Positions 49,274-59,734 of a stretch of DNA of 64,000 bases are shown one piece after another. The stretch comes from BM003 sp963699835 (GTDB lineage Bacteria; Pseudomonadota; Gammaproteobacteria; Steroidobacterales; BM003): the NCBI GenBank assembly GCA_963699835.1, contig CAVOVJ010000008.1, forward strand, positions 124,001 through 188,000, given 5' to 3'. The notes beneath the pieces are model-generated. The model was not told where the DNA came from. It searched no databases and was given only the letters and a program-made list of their open reading frames with translations. Position numbers and translations under genes: made by a program. Every line of letters starts with the position of its first letter. The stretch's first letter is position 1.

Positions 49274-50852
49274 AGTAAGGTCACTCCGGTAGCGGACTGA
49301 AGGGCTGGTGCCTTCTCAGAGAGAACCATGGCCAGGCCAAAGGCGAAAAATAGTCCCGCGGCGGCCGCAGCCAGTCCGATGTTGCCAAACAACTGCCGCC
49401 GCTTTTGTTCCGGCGTCAGCAACAGGCTGACGGAACCCAGTACAGGCAGACCGGTAAGCCGTCGCAACATGCTCCGGCTGAAGTAAACCGGCCGCATCTG
49501 GCTGAGTAGCAAAGCCAGCGCAACGCCCGAGGCCGAGCGACATCACCAGCACCGCACTCAACATCAACGGACGATTGGGCCCGGTCGGCGAAAAACTCGA
49601 AAATGCAGGGTCGATTTCGCGGAAAGATATGCCCGACGATTTGTCATCGATTTCGATGAATGTCGTCAAGCGAGCGTTGCCTCTCGAGCAAGTCAGCATA
49701 GTAAGCCTGCATACCGGCATAGCCTCGGGTCAGTTCCTGCCACTCTTTCTCGACTTCGAGAATACGATCGACGGCAGACTCCAGTTCGGTACGCCGCGCC
49801 TGCTGATCCGCCAGCCGCGCCCGCAGCGTGGCCAGCTCGAGATCGGCCTGGCTGCGTTCCATGCGGAGGTTGTCGTAGACCTGATTACCGATAAGATTGT
49901 TGTCTACCGCCGGGGCGCCGTCGGAGGCCGTCATTCTTGCCTCAGCCTGGGCCGCACATTGCGCCTCGAGGCTGGCGATGGTTTCCTTTAGGGCAACGAT
50001 ATCGGGGTGCTTGTCGGTGAACTGCAACTGCAGGGATCGCAGATTATTTTCCAGTGCCGCGATCTGCGGCGCCTCGGAACATCCCGACACGCCAATACTG
50101 CCAAGCAAACCGAAAGTGGGAGCTTCACCCTGCAACTGCCGCTGAACTTCCGAGCGGCGCTGCTCTTTCAGTCGAATTTCCAGCCGGGTAGAATCGATTT
50201 CGGCGTCGAGCGCCTGCAACTGCCCATAGTAGTCGCCACCCTGACCGCCGATGAACTGATAGTTTTTCTGTTTGAAGCGCTTGAGTTCCTCGTCCTTGAC
50301 GTTGAGTTCCGCCTCGTACGCGTCGATTTGCGATTTCAGTGCAACGCTCGCCTCTGCCTTGTCGTCGTCGCTACCCTGCAGCGAATTCTCGAGAAAACTG
50401 TCCACGACCTCTTCCACGACCGCGATGGCAGTCTCCCTGTTGGGATCCTCGTAACTGATCGTGAAAATATTTTCTCCCTCTCGACTCGCAGCCACCGTGA
50501 TATTGCGTTGCAGACGAGTGATCAGGGCCTCGACCTGCTCAGGCGTTTTCGCGCGCTGAATCAGGTCGGTCTCGACGGCGACATTTGCTGATGTTCTCGC
50601 GATACAGCACCGCGCGGGTCATCAGCGCGACTTCGCTCATCATGTCTGTATCCGGGAACAGACCGCGCATCAACGGACGCAGCGTGTTCTCGGTATCGAC
50701 AAAAATACGTGCTGTCGCCGTAGGTGTCCGGCATCGAATAGACCGCGAACGCACCACACAAGAAAACGCGCCCATGCCAGAGCGACCGCGTGCCAACGGT
50801 ATCGCCACATGCCTCTCAAGTGTTCGATAACTTGTGCAAGGATTTCGAGCAT
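49270..50852 (-). CDS. XrtA system polysaccharide chain-length determinant (Wzz/Wzc-N type), frame broken
   Basis: An inner-membrane copolymerase of about 520 residues. It begins MLEILAQVIEHLRGMWRYRW, the cytoplasmic and first-helix region. A long periplasmic coiled coil follows (VALKSQIDAYEAELNVKDEE, DPNRETAIAVVEEVVDSFLE, LRSLQLQFTDKHPDIVALKE). The second helix is NIGLAAAAAGLFFAFGLAMV, after GLPVLGSVSLLLTPEQKR. Frame breaks occur near 50770, 50690, 50560, 49690 and 49520. It pairs with the ATPase downstream and the export lipoprotein upstream to control polymer length and export. Confidence 0.9.
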
Positions 50853-50908
50853 GTCTGGTCAGCCGTCCATGGTTAGAGTGTTGTCATTGAATTCGGGGAA
50901 TCCGTTCA

Positions 50909-51526
50909 TCAGAATATCGACTCCGGGATGATCAGAACGTCGCCGGGCGCCATAAGCACGTTCTCATCGATTTTTCCCTTGTTCAGAAGGTCATCGATTC
51001 TTACGGGCATCTCATATTGCTGACCCTCGACGCGACGCACGATCTTGGCGCGATTGCCCGAGGCCGTTTCCGACAAACCACCGACCGAAATCATCACATC
51101 CAGCAAAGTCATGCCCTGGCGGTACTGCATCGCCTGAGGTCGCTGCGCCTGACCCACGATTCGTACCTGCTGTTGAGCTTCACCGACAAAGCTCTGCACG
51201 ATCACGGTAACTGTCGGCGTGCGCACGTACTCCGCGAGTACCGCCTCAACGTCGCGCGCGAGTTCTGTCGGCGTCTTGCCCGATGCTCGCATGTCCTCGA
51301 CCAGCGGTGTCGAAATCTTGCCGTCCGGGCGTACCTGCACCGGAGCGGACAGATCCTCGTGGCGCCAGACAAAAATCTGCAGCGAATCACCCGGACCTAT
51401 CAGGTACTCGCCCTCCTCGAGAGGCATCGGCGGCGGCGGCGTGCTGTCCGTGCTTTCGCTAAACGTGCTGCAACCGGCTATTGCCAGCAGCGCCAGAAGT
51501 CCCAGAGTTGATACAGCATTTCTCAT
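50909..51526 (-). CDS. XrtA system polysaccharide export lipoprotein (Wza-like)
   Basis: A 205-residue lipoprotein with an intact frame. The signal ends in LLAIAGCS (lipobox). The Poly_export domain has YLIGPGDSLQIFVWRHEDLS and VRPDGKISTPLVEDMRASG, and an SLBB-like segment follows (VRIVGQAQRPQAMQYRQGMT). It ends APGDVLIIPESIF. ATG 51526 is chosen because it starts the signal peptide; the frame is open to 51592. It forms part of the periplasmic/outer-membrane export channel with the chain-length protein 56 bases downstream. Confidence 0.93.
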   Translation of the reverse strand: MRNAVSTLGLLALLAIAGCSTFSESTDSTPPPPMPLEEGEYLIGPGDSLQIFVWRHEDLSAPVQVRPDGKISTPLVEDMRASGKTPTELARDVEAVLAEYVRTPTVTVIVQSFVGEAQQQVRIVGQAQRPQAMQYRQGMTLLDVMISVGGLSETASGNRAKIVRRVEGQQYEMPVRIDDLLNKGKIDENVLMAPGDVLIIPESIF

Positions 51527-51620
51527 TGAATCATTCTCAAGTCTAATTATTTTTGCAAGAATATCACGTATTCCCGGTAACTTACGTGACAAAATTCACT
51601 GTCTTACTTAACTTAATTCG

Positions 51621-54521
51621 TTACAAATTCTTTAACATCGACTCGGCATCTTGCCTGCTCGCGAACTCCACGTCCGATTTCAACAATTCCTCGAGAACCC
51701 CTTTCGCCTCGCCGTTCTCGCCGGATTTCACCAGGGCCGCGGCCAGGTGATAGCGGATTTCCGCGTTGCCAGGTTCCTGGCTGTTGGCCACGGCTTCTCG
51801 CAGCACGGTGACGGCTTTTTCGGTTTTGCCGTTGGCCAGCAGAATCCAACCGTAGGTATCCACAATGTCTCCGTTTTCAGGCGCGGCGGCGTAGGCTCTT
51901 GCAGCAGTTGCCTCCGCCTGTTCGTCGCCACGCTCGAAATAGATCCACGCAAGGTTATTCAGTGCCACCGGGTTGTCCGGATTCTGTGCGATGATTTTGC
52001 GATAGTGCTCGATAGCAAGTTCCGGTCTTTCGGTGCGCTGATAGACTTGCGCCAGCAACATTCTGCTTTCGAGGTCATCGGGACTGGTCTCGAGGAAAAC
52101 GAGATAGGGCTCCTCGGGATTCGCGACACCGGTTTTCATCCGCAGTTCCGAAATACGCAGCGCAATACTCGTCATCGGCCGGACTTTCATCGCTTCTTCA
52201 TACGCCGCAAGCGCTGCGGGGTCATCGCGACGTGCGGTGGCGAGATCGCCCTCGATCGAATAACCGATCGGGTTGTCGGGATACCTGCGCTGCAGGTCAT
52301 CGGCAATGGCGAACGCCCGGTCCCACTGCGAATCCCGGGCAAGCAGTGTGGCGTAAAGCACCGCCGTGCCGGGATGTTCCGGATGTTGCGGATACATGTC
52401 GGCCAGTAACGCATAAGCGTCATCGGGTCGCCCCATTGCCACCAGAGTTCGAGCGCGATTGAACACGAAACGCGGCTCACCCGGACGCGCCTGGCTGGCA
52501 TCTCTGAATCGGGCCTCGGCAACGCCAAACCTGCCGCGGCGCAGTTTCACCAATCCGTCCAGATTAATAACTTCCGGGTTCGTTCGATCAATTGAGAAAA
52601 CCTCGCTGGCAATCGCGGCCGCAGAATCAACGCCGTCAGCGCTGCCGAGCTGCAAATACAGGCGAGCAAGAACCAGCCGTGGCTGCAGAGCCGTGTCATT
52701 GGCCTCCCGTGCCTTTTGTAGCCAGGCGATCGCCGCAGCGCTGTCTCCCTGCTGCAGAGCCACCTGCGCGAGACCCGTCATCGCCGCAGCGTTGCCGGGG
52801 AGAATTTCCAGCACATCGCGATACAAGCGCTCAGCACGCTCCGCTTCGCCCTTGGCAAACTCGAGACGCGCGAGGTTGAGCATTGCACCCGTGTTTTTCT
52901 GATCCGTTTCTATCGCCTTCGCATAGGCGGTGGCCGCGGCCTCGATATCGCCGGATCGCTGGTACAGCCCCCCTTTGAGATTCCACAGCGGAGAACTGTC
53001 ACGATAGACCTCGAGCATCTGATCGAGGCGACTCTGCGCCTCTTCGTATTCGCCGCGTTGCTGCATCGTAAGTACCAGCAGAACACCGCGACGGTACTCG
53101 CTCTCCTCATCGCCCGGCATACGCTCCAGGATTGCGACGGCCCTGTCGACGTTCCCCGCAGTGATATAGGCGACTGCCAGATCCATCTGCCGCTCAAGAT
53201 TGTCAGGGTCATTTGCGGCGGCCCGCTCGAGCAACTCCACGCCCGCATCGACGTCGCCCGTGCGCAGGCTGAGTTGCCCACCGGCTGCGAGCAAATCGCT
53301 ACTGACGTTCTCGGCGCCCAGCGATGGGCCCAGCGCCTGCAGCGCACCCGCGGCGTCGTCCTGCATAATCCGCGCCTCGGCCAAGCCCCGCTGCGCGCGC
53401 GGATCATTTGGGATGGTTCGCAAAACCCTGTTGAAATAGGCTTCCGCCTGCTGCGGATTTCCTTCGTACAGGTTCACGGTGCCGTATAAAAGCAGAGCGG
53501 GTTCCCACTCCGGCGCGATGCTGAGAATCTGCTGCAGGTTGTCCCCTGCGGCCTGATAATCCCCGTCGGCCATTGCGATACGGGCCGAGAGATAGAGCGC
53601 CGGCACACTTTTCGGAGCGACTTCCGCGAGCCGCTTCGAGGTTGCCTTGACGTTGTCAAGATCATCGCGGGCAAAATACGCGTCAGCGAGCCCGGCAATT
53701 GCCGCCGCGGTCAGCGCAACATCGCGTTGCGCCCGGCCGAGCTCCTCTGCTTTGGAGAAATCGGCAATGGCCTGCTCAAGCCGGCCCGCCTCCAGGTCGA
53801 GCTTGCCTCGGGCGATATAGCCGCGGACATAGTCCGGATTTGACGCGATGGCCGCGTCGATTTCCGCGCGCGCCTCGTCGGTCCGCCCCTGGGCAAGATA
53901 AGCCACGGCCAGGCCCATTCTCGCTTTCGCATCGTCGGGATCGGATTCGAGTACCTCAAGGAACAGGTCTTGCGCCGCCTGGATATGCTCACGCTTGTCT
54001 GCACTGCTCGGCGAATTGCGCACAAGACCCAGTTCGGCCTCGCCGCGGATTCGCAATACGGCATGCCTGCTTGCGTCGTCATCGACAAGGCCCGGGTCGA
54101 TCTCATTCAGAACGGCCTCGTAGGCTTCCTGGCCCAGCATCGCCAGCCCGAGATCTTCGATGACATCGGATATCGGCACCCCGAGTTCAACCGCTCTGCG
54201 CAGCGACTTTTCAGCTTCGAATGCATCACCGGTTTTTAGCGCAATCCGGCCGAGCATGAGCCGCGCCTGCACATTGTCGGGATCGTCCTGCAGCACGGTG
54301 CGCAGGTCGATGACCGCGGCACGCAGATCGCCCTTGGTTGCGGCCTGTTCCGCCCGCGCGACCAATTCGTCATTATCCAGCGCAAGTCCACATGCGGAGG
54401 CCGCCGAAAGCAAGACCAGAATCATCGCCCGGGCCAGCCAGCTGACGGAATTTCCGGGACCGGCGACGCACTTCGCGAAATCTGCTTGCCCAGTAGGTCG
54501 GTTGTTGCATGTTCCAAACAT
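51621..54521 (-). CDS. prsT: PEP-CTERM system TPR protein PrsT
   Basis: A very long intact tetratricopeptide protein (about 966 residues). A hydrophobic export segment (LARAMILVLLSAASACGLAL) sits near residue 35, and over twenty TPR units fill the rest (for example LRAAVIDLRTVLQDDPDNVQ and ELAIEHYRKIIAQNPDNPVA). PrsT is the TPR lipoprotein-like partner of PrsK/PrsR in exosortase A systems and probably scaffolds the assembly complex in the periplasm. ATG 54521 has GGAG about 6 bases upstream; GTG 54533 and TTG 54536 are alternatives. It starts 23 bases after prsR ends. Confidence 0.92.
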   Translation of the reverse strand: MFGTCNNRPTGQADFAKCVAGPGNSVSWLARAMILVLLSAASACGLALDNDELVARAEQAATKGDLRAAVIDLRTVLQDDPDNVQARLMLGRIALKTGDAFEAEKSLRRAVELGVPISDVIEDLGLAMLGQEAYEAVLNEIDPGLVDDDASRHAVLRIRGEAELGLVRNSPSSADKREHIQAAQDLFLEVLESDPDDAKARMGLAVAYLAQGRTDEARAEIDAAIASNPDYVRGYIARGKLDLEAGRLEQAIADFSKAEELGRAQRDVALTAAAIAGLADAYFARDDLDNVKATSKRLAEVAPKSVPALYLSARIAMADGDYQAAGDNLQQILSIAPEWEPALLLYGTVNLYEGNPQQAEAYFNRVLRTIPNDPRAQRGLAEARIMQDDAAGALQALGPSLGAENVSSDLLAAGGQLSLRTGDVDAGVELLERAAANDPDNLERQMDLAVAYITAGNVDRAVAILERMPGDEESEYRRGVLLVLTMQQRGEYEEAQSRLDQMLEVYRDSSPLWNLKGGLYQRSGDIEAAATAYAKAIETDQKNTGAMLNLARLEFAKGEAERAERLYRDVLEILPGNAAAMTGLAQVALQQGDSAAAIAWLQKAREANDTALQPRLVLARLYLQLGSADGVDSAAAIASEVFSIDRTNPEVINLDGLVKLRRGRFGVAEARFRDASQARPGEPRFVFNRARTLVAMGRPDDAYALLADMYPQHPEHPGTAVLYATLLARDSQWDRAFAIADDLQRRYPDNPIGYSIEGDLATARRDDPAALAAYEEAMKVRPMTSIALRISELRMKTGVANPEEPYLVFLETSPDDLESRMLLAQVYQRTERPELAIEHYRKIIAQNPDNPVALNNLAWIYFERGDEQAEATAARAYAAAPENGDIVDTYGWILLANGKTEKAVTVLREAVANSQEPGNAEIRYHLAAALVKSGENGEAKGVLEELLKSDVEFASRQDAESMLKNL

Positions 54522-54544
54522 TATTTGCTCCACCAAAACCGGGC

Positions 54545-55906
54545 TCAGGCCGGTCCCGTAATATCATTGCGCTGCATGAGGTCATATAGCGTCGGCCGGG
54601 TGACGCCGAGCAGTTCCGCAGCTTTCGAAACATTACCCGCGGTCGCGGCGAGCGCCTGTCGTACTGCCTCGCTTTCGGCCCGGCATCTTACCTCACGCAG
54701 ATTCAGCGAGTCCTTGACCGAACCCTCTCCCGACAACCCCATATCTTCCCGGTTAATCATGCTGCCGTCGGCCATGATAACCGCCGTCTTGATCTTGTTT
54801 TCCAGCTCCCTGACATTGCCGGGCCACTCGTGCGCCTGCAGCGCCTGCAGTGCGTCGTCTGAAAAACCCTTGATTGATCTTGACTGCTTTTCCGAATAGC
54901 GCTGCAAAAAAACCCGTGCGAGCGCCAAAACACCGGCGCCGCGCTCACGTAGCGGCGGGACGTTCACCGTGATTTCACTGATGCGGTAGTAAAGGTCCTC
55001 GCGAAACCCGCCTTCCGCGATCAGGTTCTGAAGATTTTGGTTCGTCGCGCACACTACCCGCACATCGACCGGAATTTCGTCACGGCCACCCACCCGCTCC
55101 ACGACCCGTTCCTGCAGAAAACGCAGCAGCTTGGCCTGCAGCGACAACGGCATGTCGCCAATCTCATCGAGAAACAGCGTGCCCTTGTTGGCAACTTCGA
55201 TCTTCCCCGGGGTTGTCTTGACCGCCCCGGTGAACGCACCTTTCTCATGGCCGAACAGTTCGCTCTCGAGCAGGTTCTCCGGAATCGCCGCACAGTTGAT
55301 CGCCACGAAACGCTGTTGCGCCCGCGGACTCAGATCGTGCACCGCCCGGGCCAGCAATTCCTTGCCGGTGCCGCTCTCGCCCAAAATAAGGACCGTGACA
55401 TCGGCAGGCGCGACTTTCTCGATCATCCGGCAAACTTTCAGCATCTTGTCACTGACGGCGATGATGCCGGCAAGCGGCGATTCGGCCGTGGCTCGCTGCA
55501 GCCGACGATTCTCCTGTTCCAGCGCGTGAATCTTGTATGCACGATCGACGATTAGCTTGAGGGTGTCGGTCTGAACGGGTTTCTGATAGAAATCCCATGC
55601 GCCGAGACCCACCGCGCGCACGGCATTGTCCGAGTCCTGATTACCCGTGACTACGATCACCTTGGTATGGGGTGAAAGCTTCAGGATCTCCTGCAAGGTG
55701 CGCATGCCCTCCTCGACACCTTCCGCATCAGGCGGCAGCCCGAGGTCCTGCAGGACGACCGGCGGTTCGTGACGGCGCAGCTCGGAGATCGCCGCCTCAC
55801 GATTTTCGGCAATCAACACCTCGGCGTCCTCGAAACACCATTTCAGTTGTTTCTGCAACCCGGGGTCGTCCTCGACGACAAGCAGTTTGCGGTTCTCTTC
55901 GCTCAT
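54545..55906 (-). CDS. prsR: PEP-CTERM-box sigma-54 response regulator PrsR
   Basis: A 453-residue NtrC-type activator with an intact frame. The receiver has VVEDDPGLQKQLKWCF and a phospho-Asp in VVLQDLGLPPDAEG. The AAA+ domain has GESGTGKELLARAVHD, the sigma-54 contact GAFTGA, LFLDEIGDMPLSLQAK and FREDLYYRIS. The Fis-like DNA-binding end is GNVSKAAELLGVTRPTLYDL. It should activate sigma-54 promoters of the PEP-CTERM regulon when phosphorylated by PrsK; a consensus -24/-12 promoter stands before the PEP-CTERM gene at 61.6 kb. Its ATG meets the PrsK stop at 55906. Confidence 0.95.
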   Translation of the reverse strand: MSEENRKLLVVEDDPGLQKQLKWCFEDAEVLIAENREAAISELRRHEPPVVLQDLGLPPDAEGVEEGMRTLQEILKLSPHTKVIVVTGNQDSDNAVRAVGLGAWDFYQKPVQTDTLKLIVDRAYKIHALEQENRRLQRATAESPLAGIIAVSDKMLKVCRMIEKVAPADVTVLILGESGTGKELLARAVHDLSPRAQQRFVAINCAAIPENLLESELFGHEKGAFTGAVKTTPGKIEVANKGTLFLDEIGDMPLSLQAKLLRFLQERVVERVGGRDEIPVDVRVVCATNQNLQNLIAEGGFREDLYYRISEITVNVPPLRERGAGVLALARVFLQRYSEKQSRSIKGFSDDALQALQAHEWPGNVRELENKIKTAVIMADGSMINREDMGLSGEGSVKDSLNLREVRCRAESEAVRQALAATAGNVSKAAELLGVTRPTLYDLMQRNDITGPA

Positions 55907-58013
55907 TATTTGGCCGCCACCAAGTTTCCGGTCGCAACTTCCTCCTCAGCGCCCAGTCGCGGCAACGTTATCGTAAACAACGCTCCCTGACCCGGACTTG
56001 TGTCAACTTTCAGCTCACCACCAAGCGTGCGCACATAATCACGCGCCTGATAGGCCCCGATACCCATTCCCTTGCTGCCTTTCGTGCTGTCGAACGGACG
56101 GAACAGGCGCTCGCGCACGAACTGGTCGCTCATGCCGCCACCGTTATCGCGAATCCTGATGATCGCCATTCCCGAGTCCTGCCCCAGCTCCAGTGTCACC
56201 TCACCGGTATCGGGCGTGGCATCCTGGGCGTTGCGGACCAGGTGCTCGATCGCGGCTGTCAGGCGTTCCGGATCCGCGCGCACACTCAGACCTGGCGTAT
56301 CGGCCACAACGAGGGGCTCGGGTTTTCGCCCGGCACAGCGCACGGCAACCTCTGTCGCGAGGTCACCAAGATCCACCTGCTGGCTGCGCCCGCCGGCCCC
56401 GCCGCGCTGCAGCTGCTCCAGCAGGCGCTGCATTCGCTCAACGGAATTTCCTATCGTTGCGATGGCATCATCGACGAACTCCGGGTTGCGCTTGTGGCGC
56501 TCTGCATTACTGACAACGAGTGACTGCTGGGCAATGATGTTTTTGAGATCGTGCATCATAAATGTGACCAGCCGATTGTACGTTTCGAACTGGCGGCTTT
56601 CAGCCAGCTCGTGCTCGCGCGGTCCAGCGACAGGTAGCCACCAATCTGCTGGCCGATCGTTTTCAACAGATCGGTATCCTCATAAGTCAAACCGAACTTG
56701 CCCTCCGGGCGGCGCAGCGCGACGAAACCAATCAGGCGACCATGATGATTTATCGGGACGATCAACCGGAACCGGCCCGGCATCGCCAGTTCCCCGGGCA
56801 CGAGAAGCGCGCCGTAGCGCGCCGGACTGACGATGTATTCGTCAACGTCTATGACCCAGCCACGCTCACTCAGAAAACGCGGCAGCGAATCGTCGTTGTC
56901 AACTGGTGGAATCGGATCTACGACACACTCAACCTGGGCAGTCGCAACGAACTGGGCGTTCTCCTCATCAAGCGTCCAGAGAATTCCGCCGGGGCTGTTG
57001 ACCACCTGCGCAAGTGCCTGGATGGCAAGTTCATCGATCGGTTTTTCCGACCCGGCCGAGGACAGCGTGCCGATCAGACGCAGCCATTCGTCGCGATACT
57101 CGTATTTGTTGCGATAGAAATGCTTGCTCAGAAAAACCTTGGCACGCGCTCGCAACTGCGATGAGAACAGCACCGTCATCAAGACGATGCCGGCGCCGAA
57201 AAAGAATAATACCTGTACTACCGTTCCCCAGTCGCCGCCAAACGCGCGAATGTAGTAACCGCCCAATGCCATCACCAGCAAGTACACGCCCACGCCGATC
57301 AGGGTCGCCGAGTAAAGGACGACCTGGCGCGAAACGAAAACGTCAAGCGACCATTCAGGGTTACGCCGCGCGGCTATCGCAAGCAACGGCACCGTCAACG
57401 CGTTGGCAATGCCTCGCGAACTCCATATGGCGAAATCAATGGAGTTAAGCAGCATGGCCTGAGCATAAAGAAACAGGTCATAGGCAAAAAGACTGCCAAT
57501 TCCGAGACACAGAAGTTTAACGGCCCAACGGCTCTTCTCGGGGGTATTCCGGTAGAGCTGCTCGACCAGACTGATGCCGATCAGCGAAAGTATCAGCCCA
57601 GCCGGAAGCCAGACCTGGCCTGCACCGTCTGCCAGCGCCTCCGGACCACGCGTGACCTCGAGCCACAGTCCCGCCGCGATGCTGACAAACCAGACCAGCG
57701 GCGCGCCCCATCGGATAATCGCCGGCGCACCCGACGCGGCCATATTCATCAACAAGGCACGCAGGAAAAACAGCCAGACACCGACGCGCAGCATTTCCGC
57801 GACAAATATAGTCCAGAGAGGCAGTGGACGGCTGTAGGCCTGGAGTGCCAGCAGTACCGCCCAGATCGCGGTCAGCAGGCAGGCCCCCAGCAACAGCCCG
57901 CCGAGTTTGCGGCCGCGCCAGCCGACGACGAGCAGCGCACTCAGACCCAGAAACGCGGTGGCCGCAAGACCATAGCTCACCGTGCCGAAAAGCTGCATGC
58001 CGCTCTCGATCAT
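55906..58013 (-). CDS. prsK: PEP-CTERM system histidine kinase PrsK, frame broken once
   Basis: A membrane kinase of about 700 residues. About nine helices fill the first 300 residues, then a GAF-like domain (ELAIQALAQVVNSPGGILWT, RFRLIVPINHHGRLIGFVAL). The dimerisation/phospho-His region MMHDLKNIIAQQSLVVSNA follows, then the ATPase with VEHLVRNAQDATPD-type N box (IEHLVRNAQDATPDTG), DNGGGMS and GSKGMGIGAYQARDYV. One frame change near 56610 separates the halves. ATG 58013 has GGGAG about 8 bases upstream. It phosphorylates PrsR; the signal it senses is not known. Confidence 0.94.
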
Positions 58014-58047
58014 ACCCGCTCTCCCGAGACGCCGGAACGTATCATGG

Positions 58048-59449
58048 TCAACGAGCCCCTTTGCCCCAAAGTACAACCTCGGCGGTTTGCAGCAGGATCA
58101 TCAGATCAAACAGGAACCCGTGGTTCTTGACGTAATACAAATCATACTGCAGCTTCTCTAAAGCGTCTTTCTCCGAAGACCCGTACGGGTAGCAAAGCTG
58201 CGCCCATCCGGTGATGCCGGGTTTTACGCAATGTCGCTCGCGATAGTACGGAATCCTCTCATTTAGCTGCGACACGAATTCCGGCCGTTCCGGGCGCGGC
58301 CCGACAAAACTCATGTCGCCACGCAACACGTTCAGCAGCTGCGGCAATTCGTCAATGCGTGTCTTGCGCATCACACCGCCAACACGCGTCACCCGGCTAT
58401 CATTTTTTTGCGCCCATTGCGCCTTGCCGTCGGCTTCGGCGTTTACGCTCATACTGCGGAATTTCAGCAGGTTGAAGACCTTGCCATCGATACCAACGCG
58501 CTGCTGCCGATAAAATATCGGCGCGCCGATCCCGTCTTCAAATTTGATCGCGACGGCGGCGATGATCATCAGCGGCCATGCAATCGCCAGCAATCCCACT
58601 GATGCAATGAGGTCGAAGGCCCTGCGCACGAATTCGCGTAGTCCGTTGCGCTTGAAGCCCTCGGAGAAGATGATCCAGCTGGGGTTCATCACGTCGAGTT
58701 TCACCTTGCCGGTTTCGCGCTCGAGAAAGTTCATCAGATCCAGTACGTCGATGCCTTTCACCCGGCACTCGAGCAAATCATGTAGCGGAAAATTCTGGCG
58801 CCGGTCATCCATTGCGATCACGACTTCGTCTATGCTCGCCGCCACCGCGAACTCATGCATGGGAATGGTCAGATGGACCAGCCGGTCTTCGGGGACGATG
58901 TCGCCATCTCCCTCGCAGCGAACGAATCCAATTATCTTGAACCCGCGCTGGTCGGTCCGACGCCGCAGCATGGTCAGGCTCTCCGCCCTTTTCCCGGCGC
59001 CATAGACGAGAACGCGGCGTTTGAACACCTCTTCATCAACAACATTGCCGAAGACAATACGTGCCAGCAGTATCCCCAAAATCGACAAAAAGGCCGCGTA
59101 CGCGAAAAAGCCGCGCCCAAAATACAGGGTCGGGAAGATATAGAAAATGATCGTGACGCCTGCCAGACCGAGCGTCACACCGGCAAGCACCCGCACCACG
59201 ACACCCACCGTGCCGGCGCGCTGGCGGGCATGATAGAGGCCCACGGCGACCAGCGCACCGAGCATCGTGAGCGCAAATACCACGGCCTGCGCAAACAGTG
59301 CCGTTTTGTTGTCCCACAGGCCGGGATGGCGATTACTGAAGCGGAGGAAGGCAGCCCCGTACACAGAGCCAAAAAAAATAAGACCCTCGACGATGGCAAG
59401 GACTGACTATCGGCAGATGAACGTAGTGATTGAAGATTCTGATTGGCAA
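58048..59449 (-). CDS. XrtA-associated undecaprenyl-phosphate sugar transferase (EpsB/WcaJ-type)
   Basis: The initiating phosphosugar transferase of the locus, about 465 residues. The C-terminal catalytic domain has KRNGLREFVRRAFDLIASVG, FYRQQRVGIDGKVFNLLKFR, KTRIDELPQLLNVLRGDMSF and GPRPERPEF. N-terminal helices and a Rossmann-like VLVYGAGKRAESL precede it. The frame is open from 59364, but upstream sequence encodes RIFNHYVHLPIV and AIVEGLIFFGSVYG, the expected family N-terminus, joined by one frame change near 59410. This gives TTG 59449 as the probable start, with TGAGG 10 bases before it. It is the first gene of the core operon. Confidence 0.88.
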
Positions 59450-59492
59450 AACTGGCGCAACCTCAGTTCAGATCCGAGGAGAGATATCACTC

Positions 59493-59508
59493 AGCAAAGC
59501 GCCCGCCG
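59493..59508 (-). promoter_or_regulatory. Possible sigma-54 promoter of the XrtA core operon
   Basis: On the minus strand CGGCGGGCGCTTTGCT has GG and GC with the right sigma-54 spacing and a perfect TTGCT -12 half, but only GGC of the -24 half. It would start transcription about 34 bases before the TTG of the sugar transferase. PrsR encoded in the same operon makes autoregulation plausible. The match is partial. Confidence 0.35.
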
Positions 59509-59631
59509 GAAACCGCGAACCAACTTCCGGATCCCTGGGCACCGCGCCAATCATCCCTCACGGACGGCAACTCGTTTATTGTTCTTACATTGTCCGACAA
59601 CATGACGCTAAAACATTGAAATGACAGGAAA

Positions 59632-59647
59632 TGTGAACCAGATCACA
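59632..59647. promoter_or_regulatory. CRP-type palindrome upstream of the XrtA core operon
   Basis: TGTGAACCAGATCACA is a perfect TGTGA-N6-TCACA site, and the flanks AAA and ATT fit the 22-base CRP consensus. It lies in the gap between the MATE gene and the sugar transferase, about 183 bases upstream of the latter's TTG start. It suggests cAMP-CRP (or a CRP/FNR relative) control of polysaccharide synthesis. Confidence 0.65.
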
Positions 59648-59734
59648 ATTCCCGACATGAATGTTAATCATGAAGTAACCAATGTAAGCCTATGAATATA
59701 TTAACGTATATGACGAACGAACAGGCAGTTACAG

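Noticed and set aside
48115..49278. 387-codon plus-strand open frame opposite the ATPase and barrel genes
   Set aside because: It is antisense to genes with clear Walker motifs and a tyrosine tail; the product is His/Arg/Gln-rich without domains.
38874..50852. Calling the broken XrtA core genes pseudogenes
   Set aside because: Breaks are single-base, protein motifs continue across them and start/stop overlaps are preserved, which fits sequence errors better than decay.
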